Below, in pieces: positions 23,647-34,170 of a stretch of 64,000 bases of DNA. The translations under genes and the position numbers were made by a program. Position 1 is the stretch's first letter, and each line of letters opens with the position of its first letter. The notes under the pieces were generated by a model, which saw only the letters and a program-made list of their open reading frames with translations, was not told the DNA's origin and did not search any database. This DNA comes from Cladocopium goreaui (taxonomy: Eukaryota > Sar > Dinophyceae > Suessiales > Symbiodiniaceae), in the NCBI GenBank assembly GCA_947184155.2, contig CAMXCT020002665.1, positions 26,862 through 90,861 on the forward strand. The letters run 5' to 3'.

Positions 23647-26600
23647 CAGGACCTTGTCAGGTTGGGCATCTCCCGGAGCTGGCTGAAAGTGGCCGGCGGC
23701 CCGAAGGCGAGCGAATAGATGAAATCATGATGAAATGTGATGGAAATAGATGATGAAAATATACATGACGAACATAGATGATGACATTTCATTGCCTGGC
23801 AAAAAAAACATGGTGTTTTTGTTGGCTGGTGGAAATCACACCGCAGGCTGCCGTTCTCAGAAGTGCAGTTCAAGCTGCACCACCTCTTTCAAGTGTGTTT
23901 CCCTCAGGGAAACGGTGGAAGTCAAATGCAAAATGGATCTGATCTGGTGGAATGATGCTGGATTTCCTGATGTTGGAATATCAAGACATCGCAACTGTGA
24001 TTTTTTTCTTGTTAAACACATGGCAATTATTTTTGGCTATTTGGATGGGGAAAATCATGAGCCGCCACTGTAAATTGTTGGATTGGACATGATTACCCTC
24101 TGGTAAACATGTTCAAAAAACTATGGACAAATCACTATATTTTTCATGGGTAAAACGGTAAATCCACTATTTCTATGGATTCTATGGCCATTTTCAATAG
24201 CTTTTTGTATGTTTACCAGGCCGGCATCCATAACTTTCAGGTCCCAGTTTTCCTGATTTACACCCCTTGAGGTGTTGGAGATCGGCACCTACTGTGGTAT
24301 GGAACTGAGCCGAGCTGATCCCATGACGGATCCATGGTGCTGGTAGAAAAATGCTAACATGACTGGGGGTATATTGATGGGATCCATGGCACACCATATA
24401 GCAGCACCATGGATCCTATGGGTGATGGTCTAAAATAAGCGATGTCTAAGCCATTGTTTTAGTCTAAGTGTCTAGCCAAGAGTCAAAAAAAATGTACTGT
24501 AATGGATTGTAATGGGAGAAACTCGGCACGGTACATATATAACCAACAATCTATGATGGATGGCTTTTGCTATTTGCTTTCCGGCATTTTTTGCCTTGGT
24601 GGTGGTTTCAATGAAACCGGCGATGCTCTCAGGCTACTCCTCACTGCGGCTTGCAATGGCTGTGCCCGGTGTGCGTGTTGTCACCATAGATGTTGCTGGG
24701 TGCCCAACGGTCGTCAACGACGCAGTGCATGTCTGGAAAACTGCTGAAGGTTCAGCCGGTCAAGGCCCATATGAGCAGTGTTAAAAACCCCATTGGTTTC
24801 TGATTGGTTTCTTGTAAATATTGGGGTTCTACTCGCCGAGCCTATGAAAAATGGATCAGCACAATTCGTTGCTGGAATATATAGCTACAAACAAAGCAGT
24901 AGAACCAGCTCTAATATGGTTTTGGATCATTTTTCCATCTGCAGCCTTGGTACCAAGGATCCAGCACATGTGCTCATTGCCAGAAACGTGATTGCCTTCG
25001 CAGGCCAGAAACACAGCTGAGAAATCAGGTTGTCTCTAAATTTTGGACCTCCGAAATCCTTGGGTTTATCGTGGTATCATCATTTTCTGGTTGGTGGTGA
25101 CTGGAACATTTTTTCCACCCATTATATACAGTACTGGTTAATAATGGTGAATAGTGCTTAATAAATGATGGTTAATGATAGTTAACGAATTTCTGGTTGG
25201 TGGTGATTGGAAAATAGTGATATTAATAGTGGTTAATAGGGTATAATACCAACAACAATGGGAATATGATGATGATCTGGTTGGTGGTGACTGGAACCAT
25301 GGAATTTTATGACTTTCCATATATTGGGAATTTCATCATCCCGACTGACTCATATTTTTCAGAGGGGTGGCTCAACCACCTACCAGATTATCATTATTTT
25401 CCTTTCATTAAAGTTGGAATACACCATTTCTGGAAAAACCATGTTGATTTCTCCCAGCTTAAAAAAATAATAAAAAACAACTTTTCCCGTCGCCCCATCC
25501 CTTGTCGCTTCGAATCGACCAGGCTTTGAACCTCCTGCGATTTCGGTGTGGACAGGGTCGGCGCCCCCGTGTGAGAAGAGGAGGTTTGGATTTCACTTTG
25601 CCTTTGCTTTCTAGAAAGTGCATGGTTCCTTTTGGAGTGTTCATTGTAGCTTTCAGAGGTGTGTTTACTATTGACATTGTTTACTGCTTATTTAATCTTA
25701 TTTATGTATTTATAGCTCATTTTTTATATGTTATGTACACAATGTGGTAAGTCCAATGCCATAAACCTACCTATATAGGGGATGGGTTTTACTAGCAACC
25801 TCCGAGGCACAGCTCGAGTTTGCAGCATCCTCAGACGGTTTGCAGCATCAGATCCAACATGATCCAACAGATTTCATATAGGCTATGTGATTAGTACTGT
25901 AATGCTATTGTAATAGTTATTCCATGGATTATCATAGATGATCACAGATCATCATAGATTGTCATATCCCAAAATTATATATCCCATGGTTTATATCCAG
26001 ATTGCACGGAAGTTCCTGGCAGAAAGACAGAAAAACCTTGCAGGCTTCCGCGTTTGTGTCAGCAAGCGAGGCTGGGTTCAACATTGCAAACATAAGCCAT
26101 TCAAGTAGATGTCAGATGCTCATTAAATTTATGTTTGTATATATGATTATATATATAATATTATATTATATATGTATATTATATTCTGTGTATTATGTAT
26201 ATTATGTATATTAATTTCATTTAAATTATACGAATATATTGTATTCTTTATACGTATATATATATGTAATGTGGAATATATATATATATATAACATCTGG
26301 AATATACTATTGACTTTATTAATCAACTGTTGTATATCATCTGAACACTTGAAGATTTTCCATTGTTTGGTGAGATGGCAGCTATTTCTTGCTGCAAACT
26401 GCAACCAGGGAACGAGCCTTTGGCATGGTTTTCATGGACCAACGTGGCTCGTGGGAACCTAAGTCGGTCAAATCATCAAGAAATTGATGAAATTGATGAA
26501 ACTTCTCTCACATTATATTATAAACACGGTCATTAATTAGTTTCGCTTGCTTGTTGTCTAATTCCAGGGTTTTTATTTTTTGAGATCATAGAGTTGTTGG

Positions 26601-29600
26601 CAAAGCTCACTGAAAAACTGTGTAATTGTTGTCGGTGACATTTTAGTCTTGAAAGTTTTTGGTTGCGAAAGCACTCGAATGCACTCACTTATATAACCAA
26701 GACATACCAAAAGTACCATCAAATACCCATGAAAGTTGATGAACATATTAAGATTATAGGCTGGTTGGTGGTTTGGAACATTTTTTATTTTTCCATATAT
26801 TGGGAATAATGATCCCAGTTGACTTTCATATTTTTCAGAGGGTTGACACCACCAACCAGTAGGGTAACATACCAGTTTGTATAGGTCGATGAAGTGTCTA
26901 AGACTACCTCTTTTTGGAGGTGCTCATCACCCACTTCGCCAGTGCTCAAGGCTGTACCACGAGGACCTGCAGTGTCTGGAGAACGGCAAAGTCTTGCACC
27001 CTGGCGCCGTCATCGTGGCAGACAACGTGAGATGCCTCGGGATGAGGGGAGGGGTGGGGGCTTTGGGGATTCAATGTTTTACCCTCTGGTAAACATACAA
27101 AAAACTATGGAAAATCCCTATTTTTCATGGGAAAATCCACTATAAATAGCCATTTTCAATAGCTATGTTAAATTACCAGAGGGTATTAGTATCGTTTCTT
27201 TTTTTTGGGGGGGGGAACCAGGACTTGTCCGGTCCATGCCACCCAAATTGAAAGTGTTCTTGATTTGTTTCACACGCATTTGAATGCTCACCTTGCCTTG
27301 CCCCCACCATTACCATTACCATTACGGTTGATTTAGCGGTACTTTCCATGCCAAAAGCATGGGAGAGTTATGTCCGATGATTTTGTGGCTGATGTGGGTA
27401 GGTAATCTTCAAAAACATGGGGACTGATGCAAGAAAGAAAGGGTGTACACCCATAGGCTACTTGGAGTAGCAATTCATCACTATTTGGGGGAAGCCCCAA
27501 ATTATATAATGAACCAGGGTTTTATTAATTAATTCGGGGTTGACAGTAAAGGTGAGGAAAGTTACAAGTGAAAGATGATGGAGAACTTGAGATTTTTTAG
27601 AGCAGTAATGGGATCCTCGCGAAAGGAGGAGTTGATTGATGATGTTTCTCGCTGCAAAAATGGGGAGAACATATGAATACATATGATATTTCGCAGAAAA
27701 TGATGGCTGATTTTGAATTCAATGGCAAATTGGATAGCCTCGCTGTGGGAATCAGGATCGTGGGCTACATCCAGCGAGAAATCAAGTGATTTGTTCAGCC
27801 TTGTTTTGGAATGTGTTGGAAGGATTACAGTATTTGAAGCCCTGTGTTTTTTTCAGTGCACATCCATTTCTATCCGGAACTGCATCATGATAGGATTGCT
27901 GTTGCAGTTCTATTCAGCAAAGTAGTTTGCTCTGGAATAGGCTACAACTATTGGCTGCTACTTTAGGCACCAATATGAGTGGGATATGCTTAGGACTATG
28001 TAATGTAGTTACTTGTTCCATTGGGACATTATATGATGGGAGGGGACTGTTGTGGCCGCCTCTTTTTTAACTATTGTTGTCAAGTTTTTAATTAACCATG
28101 AACTATTTCACTGGGAAACCTACACAAAAAAGTCATGAATAACTCTTGAACCATTGTTTAGCCAAATGTCTTGCAATTTTATTTGGTAAGTTCCAGGCAG
28201 TCTTGACAAATGTCATGGGACACATATGAAATTATTTCGTGAGAAACATTATTTGCAGCCTTTACCAAGTTTTGAAAAGGATCTGAAACTTTAGCAGCAA
28301 TGGCCCTCAGGTTCATTTCATCAAAGTATCTTTGGTTCAGTTAGTGGTCTGCCTAAAAGGTCTTGCATGTGTATATATACTTTTTCTTTCTAAGTTGTCA
28401 TCCTTGAAAATCACAAATTTTCTTGCAGCAGCAGTTCAAAATCTCAAGCTTTCAGCTTTCCAGGCATGTCAAAATCATTCAAAATCTGTAGATTTTTGGT
28501 ATGCAGTTTATATGCAGTTTATATGTAGTTTATATGCAGTTTATATGCAGTTTTCAAAACTGCATATAAACTACATGTAGTTTGGTCAAAACTGCATATA
28601 AACTACATGTAGTTTTGAAACTGCATATAAACTGCATATAAACTGCATATAAACTGCATATAAAATATTATATGAAAATTCAAGGGCTGACATGTGGTTT
28701 TTAAGGATTTTGATTATACATTTGGACTTGATTCCACTGATTCCCAAACCTTTGGACACCAATATGGACATATAAAATTCATAGTGTGATGCAATCAAAA
28801 CTGGCAATGCCAGCAACTTGTTTCCTTTCCCAAAACTTTGAAACAATTGCAAGTGCAAAGGCCCAGTGCACTTGTTTACAAAAATGATTTGAAGAATCAT
28901 AAAAGGTTATTTCTGTTCACAAGTAAGTAAGCATCTCTAAAGATCCAAGATCATCATATGTAAATCTCAAGTAAAGAGGTTTCAAGGAACCATAAAAGAT
29001 TCTTTTGGCTCACAAGGAAACATCTGTACAGGCCCAGGATCATCCCCTACACATGTAAATCTCAAGTAAAGATGCTCTAATATACCACAAAAATCCAAGA
29101 ACATCACATGTAAATCTCAAGTAAGGATGTTTTAGGCAGGACAATACAAGTTTCTGTTTGTGTTCACAAGTAAACATCTGTACAGGTCCAAGAACATCAC
29201 ATGTAAATCTCAAGTCAAGAGGTTTTAAACAAAACAATAAACTTCTTTGTATTCACAAGTAAGCATTTGTACAGATCCAAGAGCATCACATGTAAATCTC
29301 AAGTAAGAATCTTTGGAGGAAACTGTCAGTGAACATATAGAGATTGAAGTGCTAGCTACTATTGGAAAAATGTATATGGAAAATCCAAAACTGTTTCAAG
29401 TATCCCCAGGTTTTTGCCTGCAACAAAGAAGCATGTTTCAAATGTTATGGATGCTTGGTCCCAAAATGGTAAAAAGACAATGATATGATCTTTACATGAA
29501 CCTGCGCCTGGCATAAAGTACTCAGGCTTTGTTTGGAGGGTCACTTGATGGATCCTTAATTGAAGAAACTTCTATGTGCCAATCTTTACTTGTGGATTCA

Positions 29601-32600
29601 AACAATATGGTATATATTTGATGGATCCTTACTTGAGGAAACTTCCATGTGCTAATGCTTACTTGTGGATTCAAACGACATGGCCTATATTTGATGGATG
29701 AGCAGGGAATATAGAAAATTAGCTAACCACATGTTGGAAATTAGTAGTTAAATAGATCTGATGATCTTAGATTAACTTGCTTCAGTAGTCCAGACACAGA
29801 GAGAGCGGCGCTAAAAGCCAATAAAGGCAGATGACCAGAGAATATAGAAAATTAGCCAACCACATGTTAATACTTAAATGTTAAATAGATCTGATGATCG
29901 TAGATTAGCTTGGATTAATCTGGATTAATCTGGATTAATCTGGGACCAAAAAAACAAAAAAAACAAAAAAAACAAAAAAAAACGAAGACTAGTCTAAAGA
30001 TAGCCCTGATCCAAGTAGTCTAGTCTAAAGATAGCCCTGATCCAAGTAGTCCTGAAAACATTGTTTTTTTTTTTTTGTTTGTTTTTTTGTTTTTTTTGTT
30101 TTTTTTGGTTTTTTTGGTCCCAGATTAATCCAGATTAATCCTTGGGGCTTGAACAGATATCAACACACAAGTTATCGGAAGGGAATGTTGTGACACCCAA
30201 ATCTCACAAGAACACAAGTTATCGGAAGGGAATGTTGTGACACCCAAATCTCACAAGAAGTATTCTTTATACATATTAAGTGTGAGATTTGGGCGGCCAC
30301 AACAGTCCTTTCTGGATATGATTGGATGACTAGATATGTGCTTCAAAAACACTGGGATTATCATTGGAACATCTGAGCGTTCGAGGCAGCCAGACTTACC
30401 CTCTGGTAAACCTACAAAAAACTATGGAAAATCACCATTTTTAATGGGTAAATCCACTATAAATCACCATTTTCAATAGCTATGTTAAATTACCAGAGGG
30501 TAACCAAACTATCCTTGGAATATGTGTGGGTGACCGTTCGCAAACCGCTTGCCGACTCGGGGAAGACGATGAAGACGCGCTTGCGCAGTCGCCCACTGTA
30601 CCAAGGTTTTGAAGCCCGGAGCTCCTTTGCTTCTTTGGCGCTACTTGGATGTGGGCAAAAAGTGAGGATGGTTCCTGTCATTTAGGCTCTGGGAATCTAA
30701 CATAGCTATGGAAATGATTGGAAATGACTATTTATAGATGATTTAGAGTACCCAGTGCTGATATTCTAAGTGTCAATATTCTATTTGTGTGTTATTCCAA
30801 CTACATCGCTTAATTTCTGGAATATTCTATCTGCTGGTTTCATAGCAATGCAACACATTCCCAGAGCATCGTCACCTCTTTGCTGTCCTATCCGCTCCCC
30901 AGGTTTGGCCGTCAATCACAGATACTGCGTGCAGCAACTCTCAATGTGGCAAGCTCAGTTTGAACACTTCCCTGGCCGCACCAAAGATGATGGTATGTAA
31001 AGGCGGGGAAGAAAAACACCTTGGGCTTTTTTTGGTGAAACATGATAAGTTTGAATGTTTCTGCAGTGTAGATTGTATATATTTCTATCATAGCTATCAC
31101 AACTATGATGATAGTTCATAATTACTAATATATAAAGTTTGTTGTTTAATATATACACAAGTATAAATATATAATTATATACGTATAATATCCCTACCCT
31201 CTTAAAAATGAAATTTGAGGGGGGGAGTCGTACTGAAATTTCATTTTAAATTTCCATTTTTGCATTTATTTTTCTCAATGATCAACATTCCTTGTCATTC
31301 CATATCATTGGCAAACAGATGAAAATCAAATACTTGCGCTTAGCTCCGGAGGGGCTAAGCACATGTCAGACTGAAGCAGCACATGTGTAGGGTGGCATCC
31401 CTCCAAAAATTGCGCTGCCATCTTCACACTCTCCAGTGCTAAGCGCAAGTATTTTCTAACCAGTGCCCAAGGCTTGTCAAGAAATGTTACTTTAAATTTC
31501 CATTTGAGCGATTGGATCACTATCCCAGGGTTTCCAAGCAAAAAAAAGTGGAATTCGACAGGTTGGTTTTGTCCCCTCCCGCCCTCCCCCTCTATAGGGG
31601 TAGGGATCGTATAATTATATATACATAGCATTACATATATACATTTCTATATATATATACATAAGTGTCTGTATGTATATATATATATGTGATTACCCTA
31701 GCTATCATCACCACCGTGATTTTGATGATGTTTCGAACTATCCAACTCGCCCAGACTGTGTTTTTATTGAGGCCAGAGTTTGCGATGCCTGTGGAGGTGT
31801 TCCCGCGTCGCCAATGAAGTGTAGCGATTTGATTGACGATGATAAACTATTGGGTCGGTACTAATTAATGTTGTCATTGTTACCATGTGAACCAGAGAAT
31901 GATACATGGTATGATAATGTATGATATATGGCCAAACAAATAATGATACATTGGGTTAGCTTTTGCTTTGCCATGTATCAGAAATGTGCTTTGATGATTT
32001 GCAATGGCTTTTTGCACAAGATGACTGCACAGCTAGGATTGGATGGCCGTGGCAGTTGTCAAAGATACAACGGCCCAAGATGAGGCACCCTTAGCCTTGG
32101 GTCTTCTGGGCTGCGATAGTTCTGGTTTCAAGATGTTTCAAGATGTTTCAAGTACTTCTGAGTTCTATGATTCTATGATATTCTATGATCTCAGGACACA
32201 TTATGGAGAATCCTATGGAGAATCCCATCCCCCGGGGCCCCCGGTTCATATGAAACACCCCACACAGACGCCATGGGATTTGGGGGACATTTTGGGACCA
32301 AATTCCACATGTCTGTCCTGTTTGTTTCTCTCGTATGTATGACATGGATATTTCTAGGATGAGAAATGACAGAGGCGCGGATTCGACCGACATTGGGATG
32401 AGGCGAAGAGATATTTTTCTTCGATTTATGGATCTTTGAGGTTTAAACATTTTAAACTTTAAACCACCCACATCTTTGAGGTTTAAACATTTTAAACTGA
32501 AAAAACCAGCCACCAGAGGAGGTGTATTTGGTTTGAGGCTGAGCCAGAGTCACCTGCACTGCTGGGGTGCCAAGATTGACTCATGAGATATGACCAACAG

Positions 32601-33388
32601 GCAGAGATGGCTCAAAACTATAGTCATAGCACCCCCAAAAAGGCAGAACAGTAATTTCCTACCAATTTAGTGATAATTTGCGTTTCCATCTTTTTTGGGG
32701 AGTTACCAAATACCTGTACCCTGGGGTAACTGGGACTTGATGGATTGCAGAGGGGTTGAAGCCGCCATCCAGAAATTTTGTCGGTGATTTCTCCAGTTTT
32801 GATAGTTATACCGTTATACCCCATATTATCCCATTAGTGAATTAAGTTTATATAAGTAGTGTCCCATGATAATCCCCTATGAGGTTTCATAAACACATAT
32901 AAACACTACATTTATCCCCCTTCATAAACCTCGTCATTATAGAAGTAATGGTTTATATATTTCCCATTGGAATTCCCCACAATGTTCATCGCTCCCAGGT
33001 GGGAGCTCCACAACCTCTCGGCCAATCTCTGAGCATCGAACGACTCAACGAAGTGAGCAGTGAGCAGTGAGATATTTAACACTCATTTTATGCATATATG
33101 AACTATGATATATAATGATATATCATAATGATATATCATAATGATATATCATTATGATATATCATTATGATATATCATAATATATGATATATGATATATA
33201 TATATAATGATCCGATATATCATAATATATGATATATATATATATAATGATCCGATATATCATAATATATGATATTGTATTATCATTATTATATGATGAT
33301 GCATTTGTTCTACACATTTCTGAAGGATGAGATCCGCTCCAAAGCTTTGCTGCCGGGCAGAGGCCAACATGGGGATTTCACCAGCAAT
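23647..33388 (+). CDS. Catechol O-methyltransferase-like protein, multi-exon
   Basis: SAM-dependent methylation of a hydroxyl on a small catechol-like substrate is the family reaction; the real substrate is unknown. Exons: 23,647-23,706 (RSWLKVAGGPK; GC donor); 23,847-23,892 (AAVLRSAVQAAPPLS); 24,596-24,694 (YSSLRLAMAVPGVRVVTIDV; GC donor at 24,695); 24,958-about 25,003 (DPAHVLIARNVIAFAG; probable GC donor); a possible exon 25,500-25,560; about 26,890-27,026 (LYHEDLQCLE, then LHPGAVIVADN); 30,606-about 30,649 (VLKPGAPLLLWRYLD); 31,755-31,796 (TVFLLRPEFAMPVE); 32,037-about 32,117 (DWMAVAVVKDTTAQDE); 32,999-33,052 (LSIERLNE); 33,326-33,388 (DEIRSKALLPGRGQ). Joined, these give the family order TID..., YHEDLQ...ADNVLKPGAP...EFAMPVEDWM. 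I could not find the exon carrying the E-x-G-x-[FY]-x-G SAM motif. An extra open exon at 30,903-30,992 is optional. The introns are unusually long and packed with family A and B elements. The stop codon was not found, so the gene may continue to the right. Confidence 0.72.
24094..24220. mobile_element. Family B short inverted-repeat element, copy 1 (right end truncated)
   Basis: Starts TACCCTCTGGTAAACAT and carries the family interior (CTATGGACAAATCACTAT, TCCACTATTTC, GGCCATTTTCAATAGCT), ending TTTACCAGG rather than TTACCAGAGGGTA. It lies within an intron of the methyltransferase-like gene. Non-coding. Confidence 0.75.
25087..25276. repeat. Two family A left-end fragments and a GGTTAATA-rich stretch
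   Basis: CTGGTTGGTGGTGACTGGAA occurs at 25,087, and CTGGTTGGTGGTGATTGGAA at 25,193. They are separated by TGGTTAATAATGG-type repeats. Neither fragment has a matching right end before the complete copy that starts at 25,277, so this is a pile-up of partial elements. Confidence 0.6.
25277..25386. mobile_element. Family A inverted-repeat element, copy 2
   Basis: CTGGTTGGTGGTGACTGGAA begins it and CAACCACCTACCAG closes it (one mismatch in the right terminal repeat). The interior is the same as copy 1. It lies in an intron of the catechol O-methyltransferase-like gene. Confidence 0.85.
25500..26110 (+). CDS. Possible additional exons of the O-methyltransferase-like gene
   Basis: Two stretches look coding but have no clear family match. 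At about 25,500-25,610 one frame reads SLRIDQALNLLRFRCGQGRR; a second frame is also open. At about 25,998-26,095 the strand reads KFLAERQKNLAGFRVCVSKR. They fall where the family would have the segment between IAFAG and the acidic substrate-binding region. The match is not good enough to include them in the gene model with confidence. Confidence 0.3.
26120..26310. repeat. AT-rich TATATA low-complexity tract
   Basis: Long runs of TATATAT and TATTATGTATATT, partly self-complementary. No gene. Confidence 0.75.
26761..26859. mobile_element. Family A inverted-repeat element, copy 3
   Basis: CTGGTTGGTGGTTTGGAACA to CACCACCAACCAG, 99 bp. This is the shorter subtype, in which GGTTTGGAACAT replaces GGTGACTGGAACCAT. 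It ends just upstream of the VADN exon of the O-methyltransferase-like gene. Confidence 0.85.
27080..27185. mobile_element. Family B inverted-repeat element, copy 2
   Basis: A 106-bp element with TACCCTCTGGTAA at the left and TTACCAGAGGGTA at the right, a perfect 13-bp terminal repeat. The interior halves are also partly complementary (CTATGGAAAATC, CATTTTCAATAGC). It begins 53 bases after the donor of the VADN exon. Confidence 0.9.
27186..28490. other. Long intron sequence, no supported exon
   Basis: Mixed AT-rich sequence between two O-methyltransferase-like exons. It includes a G-run at about 27,206, a GGGGTTGACAG motif at 27,537 also seen at the ends of a separate hairpin family, and a short open stretch at about 27,713-27,795. 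Nothing in it could be assigned. Confidence 0.5.
28500..28666. repeat. Palindromic array of an 11-bp unit
   Basis: ATGCAGTTTAT repeats head to tail about five times up to 28,555. The array then inverts into ATAAACTGCAT and the variant ATAAACTACATGTAGTTT for about nine units up to 28,666. The two arms are complementary over more than 50 bases, so the locus can form a long hairpin or cruciform. Confidence 0.85.
28930..29310. repeat. Tandem repeat around CATGTAAATCTCAAGT
   Basis: Five copies of ATGTAAATCTCAAGTAA or close variants, at about 28,958, 29,045, 29,108, 29,200 and 29,290. Each is preceded by a CCAAGA(A/T)CATCA-type segment, and several by ACAAGTAA(A/G)CAT(C/T)TGTACAG. Spacing is 60-95 bp. 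Units are diverged, which marks an old satellite rather than a CRISPR array. Confidence 0.8.
29545..29905. repeat. Diverged direct duplications
   Basis: TTGATGGATCCTTA plus a GAAACTTC(T/C)ATGTGC segment and CTTACTTGTGGATTCAAAC occur twice (about 29,545 and 29,620). AATATAGAAAATTAGC and AACCACATGTT, followed by AAATAGATCTGATGATC, also occur twice (about 29,709 and 29,841). Non-coding. Confidence 0.7.
29911..30141. mobile_element. Long terminal-inverted-repeat element with poly-A/poly-T arms
   Basis: The left arm is GGATTAATCTGGATTAATCT, then GGGACC and an (AAAAAAAC)n tract. The right arm is the complementary (GTTTTTTT)n tract, then GGTCCCAGATTAATCC and AGATTAATCC. Arms are about 75 bp. The core holds two direct copies of AAGATAGCCCTGATCCAAGT. 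The structure is a near-perfect hairpin; no coding capacity. Confidence 0.8.
30165..30300. repeat. 47-bp direct duplication with an inverted third arm
   Basis: ACACAAGTTATCGGAAGGGA plus ATGTTGTGACACCCAAATC occurs twice in tandem (30,165 and 30,212). GTGAGATTTGGGCGGCCACA at about 30,281 is partly complementary to the end of each copy, so the block can fold back. Confidence 0.75.
30397..30502. mobile_element. Family B inverted-repeat element, copy 3
   Basis: TACCCTCTGGTAA and TTACCAGAGGGTA terminal repeats, 106 bp, interior nearly identical to copy 2 (CTATGGAAAATCACC, CATTTTCAATAGC). It ends about 100 bases before the LKPGAP exon. Confidence 0.9.
31165..31625. mobile_element. Inverted-repeat element containing a nested inverted-repeat element
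   Basis: The outer ends ATATAATTATATACG then ATCCCTACCCTC, and GGGGTAGGGATCG then TATAATTATATAT, are imperfect inverted repeats. Inside, TTTAAATTTCCATTT occurs on both sides. An inner element at 31,328-31,455 has arms AAATACTTGCGCTTAGC and GCTAAGCGCAAGTATTT, a perfect 17-base match. The inner element appears inserted in the outer one. Confidence 0.7.
32118..32998. other. Intron sequence with a short duplication, no exon
   Basis: Lies between the DWM exon and the ERLNE exon of the O-methyltransferase-like gene. ATCTTTGAGGTTTAAACATT followed by TTAAACT occurs twice (about 32,430 and 32,472). Nothing else could be assigned. Confidence 0.5.
33095..33290. repeat. AT palindrome cluster
   Basis: Repeated ATGATATATCATAA units in both orientations, plus two copies of ATAATGATCCGATATATCAT. 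Strongly self-complementary; cruciform- or hairpin-prone. It sits in the intron between the last two recognised O-methyltransferase-like exons. Confidence 0.8.
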
Positions 33389-33506
33389 GTGTTGCTGTTT
33401 TAACCATGGGTTTTACCACTCAAAATTGGGATTAAAATGGGATTTAACCACTATAAATGGTGATTTAATGGTTAACAATGGTGAATAATGGGATGATCAT
33501 GGGATT

Positions 33507-33612
33507 TACCCTCTGGTAATTTAACAGTTTGCTATTGAACATGGCCATTTATAGTGAGTTTTCCCATGAAAAAATGTGATTTTCCATAGTTATGTTAGTT
33601 TACCAGAGGGTA
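33507..33612. mobile_element. Family B inverted-repeat element, copy 4
   Basis: TACCCTCTGGTAATTTAACA to TTTACCAGAGGGTA, 106 bp, in the reverse arrangement of halves relative to copies 2 and 3. The 75 bases to its left (TTAAAATGGGATTTAACC onward) are shared with the flank of copy 5, so the mobile unit may be larger than the terminal repeats suggest. Confidence 0.9.
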
Positions 33613-34170
33613 ACTAAAGTGACAGTTGATTCGTAAAAATGATCTGCTGATTTGATTTGAACATATTTTAACCATGATCATGATAGTTGATTCTCTTGCA
33701 ATGGCTCAAAATCATTCCAACAAAGCTCCAACAACGGGAGTTCTTTAATTTGGCACGTCATTTTGAGATACTTTGAGTAGACGCAGATTGTTGAAACAGG
33801 AGAGAGCCGTTTGTAAGAAACACACAATGCTAAGGGAAAGAGTTTTTGGCGACTGCCGACTCTGCAGGTATTGATTTTCTCGAATGGAAGCACTTCGCAG
33901 CAAGGATGAAGGAAGGCATCCGAATGCTGAATGCTGAACAATCTGCCCATATCTGTCCAGTCTGTTTGAAGAAAGTCCTTTGTTGATCATCCCTTTAAAT
34001 CGTCAAGTCAGGCTTGAAAAAGCTTGGCATCACTTCTGTTCCAGTAGCGGGCTCAGTTTAGTGACCTTGCCCCCCAAGCTTGTTTGCTTCTGGATGTTTC
34101 AATCAAACTTGATGGCACAGTTGACTGCGAATCATATTTCCAGGACTCTTACACACGTTCAGAATATTTT

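Noticed and set aside
27081..27185. Reading the CTCTGGTAAACATAC-type inverted repeat as a regulatory terminator
   Set aside because: The same sequence recurs about fourteen times in introns and spacers with no relation to gene ends, so it is a dispersed element.
28930..29310. Evenly spaced ATGTAAATCTCAAGT repeats as a CRISPR-like array
   Set aside because: The intervening sequence is itself repeated and repeats are diverged; an ordinary satellite explains it.
30903..30992. Exon of exactly 30 codons (VWPSITDTACSNSQ frame) as part of the O-methyltransferase-like protein
   Set aside because: Splice borders and phase fit, but including it lengthens the LKPGAP-to-EFAMP interval beyond what I expect for the family; left as optional.
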